Source of the DNA: an uncultured Eubacteriales bacterium
GTDB lineage: Bacteria > Bacillota > Clostridia > Lachnospirales > Cellulosilyticaceae
Length of the DNA: 64,000 bases
Direction: 5' to 3'
NCBI GenBank assembly: GCA_900551325.1
Contig: URVM01000016.1
Location: forward strand, 17,867 to 81,866
Shown here: positions 43,374-52,478 of the stretch, piece after piece
Layout of the letters: the number at the start of each line of letters is the position of its first letter
Position numbering within the stretch: the first letter of the stretch is position 1
Made by a program: the position numbers and the translations under genes
Notes under the pieces: generated by a model
Database searches by the model: none
What the model was told of the DNA's origin: nothing
The model's input: the letters and a program-made list of their open reading frames with translations, nothing else

Positions 43374-44588
43374 TTATAAAATTTTATCCGTATTTTCTTT
43401 AAAACTCACCCTAAATTCTTTTACCATATCTTGTGTTAACTTACTCAGTGGCCTTTGTATCATTCTTTCTTCATCTATCATATAATTTCCAAATACCATT
43501 TCTATAACTTCTTGATTACTCTTAAATAGCTCTGGATATTCTTGTGCCAATTCTTCAATACGTTCATCATTATAGCAATATATCTTTTTGATTATTTCTC
43601 TTACATATTCCTTATGGCTATCATAAATAGCTTCTAAATGAAAAAGTTCTTTACTCCCCTCTATCTTCTTTTTCATATCTTCATCAATATTTTCATTAAT
43701 TGCTATTTCTAGTTCAAAATCGCCTTCTAGTCCTAGTAAATAATTAATATCCCATTCATCTTTATTCTTACAAAATTTAGTCCTAAACTTAGCATTATTT
43801 CCAAACCCTTCCTCATAAGGGTATAGGCTATATATCTCTTTATCTAATTTAAATCTACTATTACATATTTGACAGCTCGGTACAAAATTATATAGTGATA
43901 ATGCTAAAAATGGATATTTGCTTTTAGGATAATAATGGTCTAAGTCAGCAGTCGTTTTTTGCATGTCCCCTTCATCATAATATGTAATATAATTTCTATT
44001 GCAGTATGGACATACGTCAATTCCTAACATGCTTAAAAGTTGATGTCTTCCCCATTCTATCTTTTTGTCACCAGTTGTAAATTTCTTATAATCAAATACC
44101 TTGCTTATTTCTTTATTGAATTCATATATATACCATTCCTGTTCATATTGCATCTTTAAAAATGTTTCTTTATCTTTTCTACATACTTCATTCTTTTCGC
44201 TCTCTCTAGCCCATTTTTTTAGTTTACTTTGAAAATCTTGGTATCGATCACACTTATTATACCCTTTATTTTCTAACTCTTCTAATATCTTATCAATCAA
44301 CTTTTTCTTACTACTCAAGAAATAATATATTATTTCTTGAAGTTGCTCTTCTAAATTATTGTTAGATTCCTTATTTTTAATAAGTTGCTTATATTGAAAA
44401 ATAATCTTTGTATCCCATTCATATTTTGTGCCTTTTATTATAACTTCTAAATTATCCGTCAGGAACTCTTTCATATCTTCATTCTTAATACTCGCTATTT
44501 TAGGCTTTACATTATTTTCTATGTATTCCCAATGTCTTTTTATAATCTCATCCCAATTTTCTATTTTTTTCACATCTATTTTCATCAT
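43374..44588 (-). CDS. HNH endonuclease (PtuB-like)
   Basis: 404 residues. A zinc-ribbon HNH domain lies in the middle: CPYC (193-196), DLDHYYPKSKYP (215-226, catalytic His 218), N234 and CQIC (239-242). The N-terminal 190 residues are helical with no known domain and the C-terminal 150 are also helical. First gene of the cassette and immediately followed by the ATPase. In Septu systems the HNH protein degrades DNA under control of the ATPase. Two adjacent ATG codons; the first is used here. Confidence 0.85.
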   Translation of the reverse strand: MMKIDVKKIENWDEIIKRHWEYIENNVKPKIASIKNEDMKEFLTDNLEVIIKGTKYEWDTKIIFQYKQLIKNKESNNNLEEQLQEIIYYFLSSKKKLIDKILEELENKGYNKCDRYQDFQSKLKKWARESEKNEVCRKDKETFLKMQYEQEWYIYEFNKEISKVFDYKKFTTGDKKIEWGRHQLLSMLGIDVCPYCNRNYITYYDEGDMQKTTADLDHYYPKSKYPFLALSLYNFVPSCQICNSRFKLDKEIYSLYPYEEGFGNNAKFRTKFCKNKDEWDINYLLGLEGDFELEIAINENIDEDMKKKIEGSKELFHLEAIYDSHKEYVREIIKKIYCYNDERIEELAQEYPELFKSNQEVIEMVFGNYMIDEERMIQRPLSKLTQDMVKEFRVSFKENTDKIL

Positions 44589-44610
44589 TAGCTCTATCCC
44601 CTTAAAATAA

Positions 44611-44652
44611 AGACCTCTTAAAGTTTAACTAGTTGTGTTCTTTAAGAGGTCT
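44611..44652 (-). terminator. Terminator of the Rpn gene
   Basis: 13-bp perfect stem AGACCTCTTAAAG (44611-44623) with 44640-44652, followed on the minus strand by TTATTTTAAGG. It separates the Rpn gene from the HNH gene. Confidence 0.75.
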
Positions 44653-44666
44653 CATTGGTATTTATT

Positions 44667-45590
44667 TTATTCTTTTATTTCTAACTGTTCAACTTTCTCA
44701 CGTTCCAGCCCAGTTATACTTATTATAGTTTCTATACTCATCCCCGATAATAGCATCTTTTTAGCAATCTCTACTTCTCTTTCATATCTTCCCTTTTCCA
44801 TTGCATCTTCTTTTATCTCTTCTATTGTTCTTGTTATATTTGCAGTCATTTTATCAACATCCTCCTTATCCGCATCTAAAATACTTAAAGCTACATCTTT
44901 TATCTCTTCACTTAACGTATTGGATAACCAATTTTTAAGTTCCAATTTCTCTTCTTCGGTTAACTTATTAAAAGCTTTTACAATAGTTGCTAACCTGTTC
45001 ATGTATTCCTCATACCCAACCTTTTGGTCTAGTAAGAAGATTGCTGATGAAATACTTTCCTTTTGTAGTAGAATTTCCTTTTCATATCTATTTACATCTA
45101 GGAGCACATATTTAAAATCTAATAACTTATCACCAAATAATTCATACTTTGTAATCTTTTCTTTAAAGCTAACTGGCACACTCCATTTATCTTTACCATT
45201 ATATGTTACAATAGGTACAATAGCTGGTAACTTAAAATCTTTTCTCTTAATTTCTTCTTTACTTATGCCTTTTAACACCTCTCTCCAAATTTCAATCATG
45301 TACATGAGTAGTCTGATTGGCATACTATGATCTATGCTTGATTGAAATTCTAACAATACATAAAAGATAACTTTCTGTCCTTCTATTTCTGCTTGATATA
45401 CAATGTCTGCTTCTACTTCTTCATAATCAACAAGTATAAAAGATTTGTTCACTAGTGTTAAGCTATCTGCTGTAAGCTCTTTCTTCCATTTTTCCTCTGT
45501 AAAATCATTAATAAGGTTCAGAAATATATCCTTATTAGAAAATAAAGTCTTATAGCTCTTATCATGTATATTATTTATATCCTTTTTCAT
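44667..45590 (-). CDS. Rpn family PD-(D/E)XK nuclease
   Basis: 307 residues. Opening HDKSYKTLFSNKDIFLNLINDF and the nuclease core EADIVYQAEIEGQKVIFYVLLEFQSSID (Asp, then E-x-Q) are those of the Rpn/YhgA-like transposase-related nucleases (PDDEXK_2). The C-terminal tail (REVEIAKKMLLSGMSIETIISITGLEREKVEQL) is typical of clostridial members. Rpn proteins act as recombination-promoting or anti-phage DNases. Single gene, directly upstream of the HNH/ATPase cassette. Confidence 0.9.
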   Translation of the reverse strand: MKKDINNIHDKSYKTLFSNKDIFLNLINDFTEEKWKKELTADSLTLVNKSFILVDYEEVEADIVYQAEIEGQKVIFYVLLEFQSSIDHSMPIRLLMYMIEIWREVLKGISKEEIKRKDFKLPAIVPIVTYNGKDKWSVPVSFKEKITKYELFGDKLLDFKYVLLDVNRYEKEILLQKESISSAIFLLDQKVGYEEYMNRLATIVKAFNKLTEEEKLELKNWLSNTLSEEIKDVALSILDADKEDVDKMTANITRTIEEIKEDAMEKGRYEREVEIAKKMLLSGMSIETIISITGLEREKVEQLEIKE

Positions 45591-46081
45591 TAATTTATAT
45601 TTTCTCCTGTGTCGTTCATTCTAGTCAAAGTATGATCATTTATAGCTTAATTATATCATAATCTTCTATTTATAGTATAAAAACAGAGCACATTTTGATG
45701 CTCTCTATCATTAGTTATCTGTATCTCATCACACTATTTTGATAGTATTAATCACTTTTACAATATTTAATTCTTATCCCAATAGCCTGTGGATGTTTTG
45801 ATAAAGCTTACTTACACCTCCTATTAAACCTTCCTAAGCTAGCTTCTTTTTTGATAGTCACTACTCATCTCCATTGCTCCATCAAATATTAATTCTAGCC
45901 CTAAAATAATAATATGGTGGCCCACCTTGCCAAATGGATCAAAGACTAACTAAAATTAGAATAACATAAAAACTACCCATCATAGAGACATGAAAGTTCC
46001 TTGGGGGGGACATGTCTATACTTGGGTAGTTCTAAGGTGGATTTGTAAAGGGAGTATTTATAGGGGGTATTTAAATAAGTA
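45591..46081. other. 491-base intergenic region with a terminator-like hairpin and a short relic frame
   Basis: No complete gene. AGAGCA/TGCTCT hairpin at 45685-45704 is followed on the minus strand by TTTTTATAC although no gene ends there. A 36-codon open stretch on the minus strand (about 45842-45952) reads VFDPFGKVGHHIIILGL and could be a relic. The permease terminator is at 45971-46031. Confidence 0.5.
45971..46031 (-). terminator. Terminator of the second sugar ABC operon
   Basis: AACTACCCA (45971-45979) pairs with 46023-46031, with an inner stem GACATG/CATGTC and a seven-G loop segment, followed on the minus strand by TTTTATG. Confidence 0.75.
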
Positions 46082-46912
46082 TCAACCTTTTACTGAGCCG
46101 GCTACAACACCTTCGATAATATTTTTCTGCATAATAAGATAGAAAATAACAAGTGGTAAAGTTGCTAATAAAAGCATTGGGAAGAAGGATGTCCAGTTGG
46201 TTGAAAATGGCCCAACGTTTTTATACACTTCTTGTAAAAGTACAGCTTTTTCTGGTGACTGTAAAAAGAGTAAAGGCGTCATAAAGTCATTCCATACAGC
46301 TAAAGCATCTAATATAGCGACTGTTGCTACAATTGGCTTTAGAAGTGGAAAGATAATAACCCAAAAGCATTTAAAAGTTCCACATCCATCAATACCTGCT
46401 GCTTCTTCTAGTTCAATAGGCACTGTACTAATAAAGCCTTTAAATAGGAAGATAGATAAAGGGAGGTTAATACAAAATACATCAATAAGAATAACCCCTA
46501 GAAAGGTATTCATTAAATTCATGCCTACCATAATCTTATAAAGTGGCATAATAGCAATTTGGAAAGGAATAATTAAACCTACCATAAAAATTGCAAACAT
46601 AATTTTAAAAATCTTCTTCTTACTTCTTGCTACTACATAGGCTGCCATAGAAGCAAATAGCACCAGTAGAATAACAGCTGCTACTGTAATAATTAAGTTA
46701 TTCATTAGTGCTCTTGGGTAGTTCATAGCTTGTAAAGCCTTTGCATAGTTGTCAAAAGTCAGCTTAAGAGGTAGTCCTAGTGGACTGGATGCTGCTTCAC
46801 TTGGTGTTTTAAAGGTTGTTACAACTAAATAGTAAATAGGTAAGATCATAATGCCTGATAAAATAAGGAAAAATACATTATAAGCCAAATTACTAAGTTT
46901 CTTTTTATCCAT
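46082..46912 (-). CDS. Sugar ABC transporter permease, MalG/AraQ type
   Basis: 276 residues with six hydrophobic segments and EAA loop LEEAAGIDGCGTFKCFWVIIFPLLKPIV. The ATG at 46912 overlaps the TAA of the preceding permease (TAATG) and has GGAGGAGGG upstream; an in-frame start 21 bases earlier is less likely. Last gene of the SBP-permease-permease operon. Confidence 0.93.
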   Translation of the reverse strand: MDKKKLSNLAYNVFFLILSGIMILPIYYLVVTTFKTPSEAASSPLGLPLKLTFDNYAKALQAMNYPRALMNNLIITVAAVILLVLFASMAAYVVARSKKKIFKIMFAIFMVGLIIPFQIAIMPLYKIMVGMNLMNTFLGVILIDVFCINLPLSIFLFKGFISTVPIELEEAAGIDGCGTFKCFWVIIFPLLKPIVATVAILDALAVWNDFMTPLLFLQSPEKAVLLQEVYKNVGPFSTNWTSFFPMLLLATLPLVIFYLIMQKNIIEGVVAGSVKG

Positions 46913-47793
46913 TATGCAATGCCCTCCTCCCATTTATCTAGTAAGTATGTAATGAGTTTCGTCATAATGAAAACAATAACAAAGAACACAACTGCAAAAG
47001 CACAAGCGTAAGCATTACGTCCACTGTTAAAGCCTTCCCTGATTAAAGTAGTCATAATGGTTTCAGATGCATATCCTGGACCACCTTTAGTCATAGCAAA
47101 GACTGCATCAAAAACTTTAAGTCCACCAATTAAACTCATTAATATATTAAATGACGCAGCTGGATATAAGAGTGGTAAAATCACTCTAAAAAATAGTTGT
47201 CTTTTATTAGCCCCATCGATGCTGGCTGCTTCATAAAGAGCTGTGTCAATGCTTTTAATATTGGCACTATATATAACCATGGACCATCCTGTCCACTGCC
47301 ATACTTGGGTAGCCAGTACGGAGTATAGTGCAATTTTACTATCACCTAGCCAGTTTACTGGACCAAGGCCAAATACTGCTAATATATTGTTTAACAAACC
47401 ATAGTCTGCTGAAGTCATAATAAATTGGAACAAAAAGCCTACTACTAATACACTAAGGACTGCTGGTAAGAAAAATACAGATTTAAGTACATTAGCCATA
47501 AAGACTTTCTTCATTAAGATTACTGCAAATAAAATAGATAGACCGTTTTGGATTACTGTAATAAGTGCAGCATATTTAATAGAGTTTTTAATAGCTGCTA
47601 TTGTTTTAGCATCTTGGAATAAACTTTGATAGTTATCAAAACCTACAAAGCTAATATTAGGGTTATAAACTGACCAGTTTGTAAAGCTATATAGGACACT
47701 CATTAAAGTAGGTACAATAAATAGACCTACAAATCCTATAAAAGCTGGCAGAATCATAAATAAATAGATAGTTTCTTTCTTTTTTGTATTCAT
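46912..47793 (-). CDS. Sugar ABC transporter permease, MalF/UgpA type
   Basis: 293 residues with six hydrophobic segments and EAA loop YEAASIDGANKRQLFFRVILPLLYPAA. AAAAGGAG ribosome site. Forms a heterodimer with the following gene product; together with the binding protein it imports an oligosaccharide or glycoside. ATPase not encoded here. Confidence 0.93.
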   Translation of the reverse strand: MNTKKKETIYLFMILPAFIGFVGLFIVPTLMSVLYSFTNWSVYNPNISFVGFDNYQSLFQDAKTIAAIKNSIKYAALITVIQNGLSILFAVILMKKVFMANVLKSVFFLPAVLSVLVVGFLFQFIMTSADYGLLNNILAVFGLGPVNWLGDSKIALYSVLATQVWQWTGWSMVIYSANIKSIDTALYEAASIDGANKRQLFFRVILPLLYPAASFNILMSLIGGLKVFDAVFAMTKGGPGYASETIMTTLIREGFNSGRNAYACAFAVVFFVIVFIMTKLITYLLDKWEEGIA

Positions 47794-47808
47794 TGTGCCA
47801 CTCCTTTT

Positions 47809-47847
47809 AATAAAGTAGGCGAATAAGCTTTATCCACCTACTTTATT
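47809..47847 (-). repeat. Hairpin between binding-protein and permease genes
   Basis: 11-bp stem AATAAAGTAGG (47809-47819) with 47837-47847, just before the permease ribosome site and not followed by a T run on the coding strand. It probably protects the 3' end of the binding-protein message and raises its share over the permeases. Confidence 0.6.
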
Positions 47848-47866
47848 TTCTGTCATACTGTCTTAC

Positions 47867-49168
47867 TTAGTTGAGTGCTTTTCTCATATTATCATTAATT
47901 TGATCTGCATCTTTAAGTGCATCTTCTACAGTTTTAACACCAGCTAAAACTTCTTGAAGTGACTTACCGTAACCTTCTACAATTGGGTTCCCTGATGTCC
48001 ATGCTGCAATCCATGGTGCATAAACATTACCAGCTTTAAAGGCTTTGGCACAATCTTCATAAATAGGTCCTAAGTCGATTTCTACACCTGTTAAGAAAGA
48101 ACTACCTGCATTATCTTTAACTAAAGCTGCTTGTGCTTCTGGTGTTGCTGTTACTTCAAGTACTTTAAGTGCAGCTTCAATATTTTTAGACTTACTATTA
48201 ATAGCAAGAGCAGATCCTGGTCCACCTACAAGCCAGCCTGGACCTTCTTCAATCCCTGGAATTGGGAACATACCTAATTCCATATTTGGATTTTTCTCTA
48301 TAATTGTATTTACTGCCCAAGGACCACTTTCCCACATAGCAGCTTTACCTGTTGCAAATTCTTCTAAAGCTTGATCATAGCTTAATCCAAGCATATCTTG
48401 TGTTAAGCAACCTTCTGTAATCACTTTTGACCATTCTTCTACATAAGGTAACCAGCTTTCAGCTACCTTTGCTTCACCTTTGTCAAACTTGCTATCGAAA
48501 TCTTTGTTTTCTTCTTTTGAGTAGAAGGCATTGTTTACAACACCAATACTTTGCTTCATCATAGGCTCCCAAGATTGAGCACCCATAGTCTGTGCCTTAA
48601 TACCTTTAGCTTGTAAATCTTTATGTAGTTGAATAAACTGGTCTAGGTTTTTAGGTACACTTACGTTGTTTTCTTTAAATAGAGCTTTGTTATAGAAGAT
48701 ACCTTCATACCATGATTGTAATGGTGTAGCATAAACTTTGCTATCTACTGTATAAGGTGTTAAACCTGCTTGTGCATATTTAGATGTGAAACCTTCATTT
48801 GTAAGATCAAGTAAGTAACCTGCGTTTGCTAAAAGCTTAGCTTCTCCTCCAACTTCAATAATATCTGGACCTTTACCAGCTTGAAGTTGAGTATTTAAAA
48901 CGTTATTAAAGTTATCTAAAGATACAAATTCAAAAACAATTTTTACATCTGGAAGTTGTTCTTTTAAATATTCAAGATAAGTTGCTCTTGTGGCTTCAGC
49001 ATTATATGCCATAATACGAATTTCAACTGGCTCACTTGTTTTAGCAGACTCTGCTGCTTCTACTTTATCTCCTTCGGTTTTTGCCCCTTCTTGTGGTGTC
49101 CCACTACACCCAGTAAAGCTAGCTGCTAAAAGTGTTGCACATAAGACTGCTAATAATTTTTTACTCAT
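47867..49168 (-). CDS. Extracellular sugar-binding lipoprotein
   Basis: 433 residues. Lipobox FTGC at about residues 18-21, Lys/Glu-rich spacer, then a family-1 solute-binding fold (VEIRIMAYNAEATRATYLEYLKEQLPD; GPDIIEVGGEAKLLANAGYLLDL; GKAAMWESGPWAV). First gene of the operon; GTGGAGGAAT ribosome site. Likely the receptor for a sugar processed by the GH31 enzyme encoded 200 bases upstream. Confidence 0.92.
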   Translation of the reverse strand: MSKKLLAVLCATLLAASFTGCSGTPQEGAKTEGDKVEAAESAKTSEPVEIRIMAYNAEATRATYLEYLKEQLPDVKIVFEFVSLDNFNNVLNTQLQAGKGPDIIEVGGEAKLLANAGYLLDLTNEGFTSKYAQAGLTPYTVDSKVYATPLQSWYEGIFYNKALFKENNVSVPKNLDQFIQLHKDLQAKGIKAQTMGAQSWEPMMKQSIGVVNNAFYSKEENKDFDSKFDKGEAKVAESWLPYVEEWSKVITEGCLTQDMLGLSYDQALEEFATGKAAMWESGPWAVNTIIEKNPNMELGMFPIPGIEEGPGWLVGGPGSALAINSKSKNIEAALKVLEVTATPEAQAALVKDNAGSSFLTGVEIDLGPIYEDCAKAFKAGNVYAPWIAAWTSGNPIVEGYGKSLQEVLAGVKTVEDALKDADQINDNMRKALN

Positions 49169-49261
49169 TTCCTATTCCTCCACTTCATTTATTAATCATA
49201 ACTGTATTATATGTCTAAACTTCTCGTAAATAAATGAACTAAATTAGTTAAAAAGTATAAA

Positions 49262-49297
49262 AAAATTACTGCATCCAGTAATAGATGCAGTAATTTT
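49262..49297 (-). terminator. Terminator of the GH31 gene
   Basis: 14-bp perfect stem AAAATTACTGCATC (49262-49275) with 49284-49297, followed on the minus strand by TTTTTATAC. It separates the GH31 gene from the sugar-binding protein gene. Confidence 0.85.
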
Positions 49298-49378
49298 CAC
49301 TACAATAAAAGCATTTTCTGAATTTATATTCTAATATTACGCTTATGCTCCTACTTTATATAACTATATTATGATTTA

Positions 49379-50860
49379 CTATTGTCTTTCTAGTACAATC
49401 GGTCTACCTAGTGTACCCCTTAATACTTTTGCTGTACCATCTCCTACAATAACTTCACCTTCATATAACCAATTCCCACTTGGGATATGTACAAGTCTTG
49501 AGCTTTCCCCCTTAATTTCTATTGGTGCTACAAGAAGCTTGTCTCCTACCATAAACTGATTATTTACTTTCTCAAAACCTTCACCTGGGAATACGTATTC
49601 CATATATCTAAGAACAGGTTCTCCACTTATCTTACTTTCGCTTATAGTTTTAAGAAGATAATCTTCATACTTGGCTCTTGTTGCTAGTGTTTCTTGAATA
49701 GCTTTAAAGCTTTCTTCTGATAGAACACGCCAAGGTGCCGCTGAAAACTGCATACCTGGCATAAGGCATGCAATCTCACTATGTCTTACAAAAAGCTCCT
49801 CATCTAAAGAAGATGCTTGTGACCAGAAGTTTAAGTACTCTCCACCACCAATCATATCTGGGCTACAGAAAGGATGTCCTGTTATCCCTTGTGCTAAACT
49901 TCCTGGTATAAGGCCTTTAATCCCACTTTCATCCCATGAATGGTGTTTATCACATAGTCTTTGTAAAAGTGACATACCACCAGCTTTAAAAGTTACACGG
50001 AACTCATTAAGTGGATACTTCTCACCTAGTTTTGCCCATAGAAGTGATTGTTTGTCTCCATCTTGATCATAATAGCAGCTATCTCCTGCATCAAACTTAA
50101 ATCCATCAATCCCCATATCCATTAAGGCATTAAGTTGGTCTTCAAGCCAATTACTTGCTTCTTCTTTTGTAAAATCAAGGGTAGCTGAGTAGCCATTCCA
50201 CCACTCTGTAATCTTTGGTTTGCCTACTTCATTTTCAATAAGTAATTTATGGTCTCTTGCATATCGGAATTCTTTTGTATCTGGTGTAATAAAAGGACAT
50301 ACCCATAACATTACTTTGAAGCCCATTTCATTAAGTGTCTTAATCATACCTTCTGCATCTGGGAATTTGTCTTTATTAAATGTCCATTTCCCATAATAAT
50401 CTGACCAACCATCATCAATCATAATTACCCCTGGTGGCATATGATTTTCTAGAATACTATTAGCATATTTTAAAATATCTGCTTGATTTTGATTAAAGGT
50501 AAGCTCTATCCAGCTATTGTAAATTGGTCCTTCAAAAAGTGCATCATCTAATGTAATCTTATTAAAAGGAAAATGATTCTTCATAGCTTCTAAGTAAGCA
50601 CCTCTAAGATTCTCATAACCTTCCTTTAATACCACTTGTCTATCTGTTTCAACACTTCCCTTTGAAAAAGTTATTTTAAAACCTTCTTCACACCATATGT
50701 ATCTTCCTTTACTTGATACAAAAAGTGGCATCTCTTGGTTTGGACTTTTGTTATAAGTTAAATCAATAACTCTTTCCTCATCCCCACCTATAGGCATTTG
50801 TGTTCCTTGGTGTACATAGCCACCATACCAATATTCTTTTTCTAATAGATTAAATTTCAT
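49379..50860 (-). CDS. Glycoside hydrolase family 31 enzyme
   Basis: 493 residues, shorter than most GH31 enzymes. The barrel is recognisable: GVIMIDDGWSDYYGKW, GFKVMLWVCPFITPD, GIDGFKFDAGD (the Asp of KFDAGD is the expected nucleophile), and DMIGGGEYLNFW; followed by the usual distal beta domain (VGDKLLVAPIEIKGESSRLVHIPSGNW). The exact sugar linkage cannot be told from sequence. No signal peptide, so it acts on imported substrates. ATG 50860 has AAGGAGG seven bases ahead. Follows the response regulator gene by 79 bases. Confidence 0.88.
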   Translation of the reverse strand: MKFNLLEKEYWYGGYVHQGTQMPIGGDEERVIDLTYNKSPNQEMPLFVSSKGRYIWCEEGFKITFSKGSVETDRQVVLKEGYENLRGAYLEAMKNHFPFNKITLDDALFEGPIYNSWIELTFNQNQADILKYANSILENHMPPGVIMIDDGWSDYYGKWTFNKDKFPDAEGMIKTLNEMGFKVMLWVCPFITPDTKEFRYARDHKLLIENEVGKPKITEWWNGYSATLDFTKEEASNWLEDQLNALMDMGIDGFKFDAGDSCYYDQDGDKQSLLWAKLGEKYPLNEFRVTFKAGGMSLLQRLCDKHHSWDESGIKGLIPGSLAQGITGHPFCSPDMIGGGEYLNFWSQASSLDEELFVRHSEIACLMPGMQFSAAPWRVLSEESFKAIQETLATRAKYEDYLLKTISESKISGEPVLRYMEYVFPGEGFEKVNNQFMVGDKLLVAPIEIKGESSRLVHIPSGNWLYEGEVIVGDGTAKVLRGTLGRPIVLERQ

Positions 50861-50939
50861 ATCCATTCCTCCTTTTAGTCATCTTAACCTTTTATATAAT
50901 AAATGTTAATGGCTTGCGTTATGTATTTATATGATTATA

Positions 50940-52478
50940 TTACTTTTTCCTATCTCTATATTCATTAGGTGTACACCCGTGAATTTTCTTAAAGATCTTA
51001 GAAAAGTAACTCGGGTTGTCATAGCCTATATGGTAGGCAATTTCATAACTTTTCATATCAGTAGATTCTAGTAGTTTTCTTGCTTTTACCATCCGAATTT
51101 CTGTAAGGTAAGTCCATATATTTTGTCCTGTTTCTTTTTTAAATAAATGACAAAAATAGTTTTTACTAATGCTTAATACCTCACATATTTCATCTAGGGA
51201 TATATTGGTATTATAATGTTCATATAAAAAGCTAATCCCCTCTTCTACTAACTTACTGATTTTCATATTTCCTTCTTTAAAGCTACTGCCACCCATAGCC
51301 TTTATCATAAATTGCTCTAGCTTTTCCATAGAAGTTATTTTCTCTAAAGACTTATAAGAAATCTCTTCAAGTGTGGCATCCATACGCTTATTTTTAATAG
51401 TTATAATAATCTCATAGCTATACTCATAAATTTTACTTAGATAAATAGGATTCATATTTTTAGAAAGCAAAAAGAGCTCTTTAAGTCCTTCTATACCTTG
51501 TGAAATATGATCCTCTTCAATACACTGAAGTATTTTAGTTTTTAAATGAAGAAGCTCCTTTTCTTGCCAACTTTCTAGGCTACAGTTATAGCCTTCCCCG
51601 AGTATCGGCTCATTTTCTAGATATAAACTATATTGTCTAAGGTAACCTATGTTTTCATACTGTCTTGGTAAATCCAAAAGTTGATTATGTATCTTGCTAA
51701 AACAAAGGTTAATCTCTAAATTAAGTTCTGCCTTAAACAATTCCCTCTGCTTAGCTAAAGCTTCATAAATCATTTCTTCTGCTATATTGCCAAGTAGAAC
51801 CAACCATCCACCTTCTTCATAATCAAATACCAAATTATTGCTATAAGTACTAAAAAGTTCACTTATGCTTTTCATCATATAATTTGATTCAACCCCCGCC
51901 ATTGTAGTCATACTATCGTACTCATTAATGGTTTCAGGCGTGATCCAGATACTTATTAAACTATAAGTCTTATAATCTTCTTCCATCTCTTTAAGAAGTT
52001 TTCTTACATCTGATGTAGATTTTCCTTCTTTCATATACTTGCTTAAAATATGTTTTTTATGCTCTGTCTTCGTCTTTTGACTAAGTTCTTTATCTTCTAA
52101 TTGTTTATAGACATAAGTTGTAATCTTCTTAATAGCTGCTTCTAATTCTTCTTCATCTATAGGTTTTAAAAGATATTCAAAACAACCAAGTTTTATTGCC
52201 TTTTTAGCATATTCAAAATCAGAATGAGCACTTAAGAAGATAAAAGCAATATCCTTCCCCCTCTTTTTCACTTCTTCAATGAAAGAAATCCCTGTCATAC
52301 GTGGCATCTTAATATCTGTTATAAGAATATGAGGCCCAAAGCTTTCTATTTTTTCCAAAGCTTCCATTCCATCGCTAGCTGTTTCAATCTCTCCTATACC
52401 TAGTGCCTCCCAATTTAACAGCTTTTGGAGCATTTTAAGTGTAAAGACTTCATCATCTACTATTAACAGTTTTAACAT
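50940..52478 (-). CDS. Response regulator, CheY-AraC type (YesN-like)
   Basis: 512 residues. Receiver domain at 1-120 with DDE (9-11), the phosphoacceptor Asp in ILITDIKMPRM (about residue 55), and Lys in LLKPIDEEE (about 105). C-terminal AraC helix-turn-helix pair (ISLDEICEVLSISKNYFCHLFKKETGQ and YEIAYHIGYDNPSYFSKIFKKIHGCTPNEY). Its start overlaps the kinase gene by 26 bases. Likely activates the neighbouring sugar operon. Confidence 0.93.
   Translation of the reverse strand: MLKLLIVDDEVFTLKMLQKLLNWEALGIGEIETASDGMEALEKIESFGPHILITDIKMPRMTGISFIEEVKKRGKDIAFIFLSAHSDFEYAKKAIKLGCFEYLLKPIDEEELEAAIKKITTYVYKQLEDKELSQKTKTEHKKHILSKYMKEGKSTSDVRKLLKEMEEDYKTYSLISIWITPETINEYDSMTTMAGVESNYMMKSISELFSTYSNNLVFDYEEGGWLVLLGNIAEEMIYEALAKQRELFKAELNLEINLCFSKIHNQLLDLPRQYENIGYLRQYSLYLENEPILGEGYNCSLESWQEKELLHLKTKILQCIEEDHISQGIEGLKELFLLSKNMNPIYLSKIYEYSYEIIITIKNKRMDATLEEISYKSLEKITSMEKLEQFMIKAMGGSSFKEGNMKISKLVEEGISFLYEHYNTNISLDEICEVLSISKNYFCHLFKKETGQNIWTYLTEIRMVKARKLLESTDMKSYEIAYHIGYDNPSYFSKIFKKIHGCTPNEYRDRKK

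Noticed and set aside
44635..45330. 231-codon open frame on the plus strand
   Set aside because: It lies entirely antisense to the Rpn gene, is Ser/Ile/Leu-rich as expected for the complement of an AT-rich Glu/Lys gene, and has no ribosome site.
46912..46933. Extended start of the last permease gene
   Set aside because: The upstream codons overlap the end of the previous gene; ATG 46912 has GGAGGAGGG and forms a TAATG coupling.
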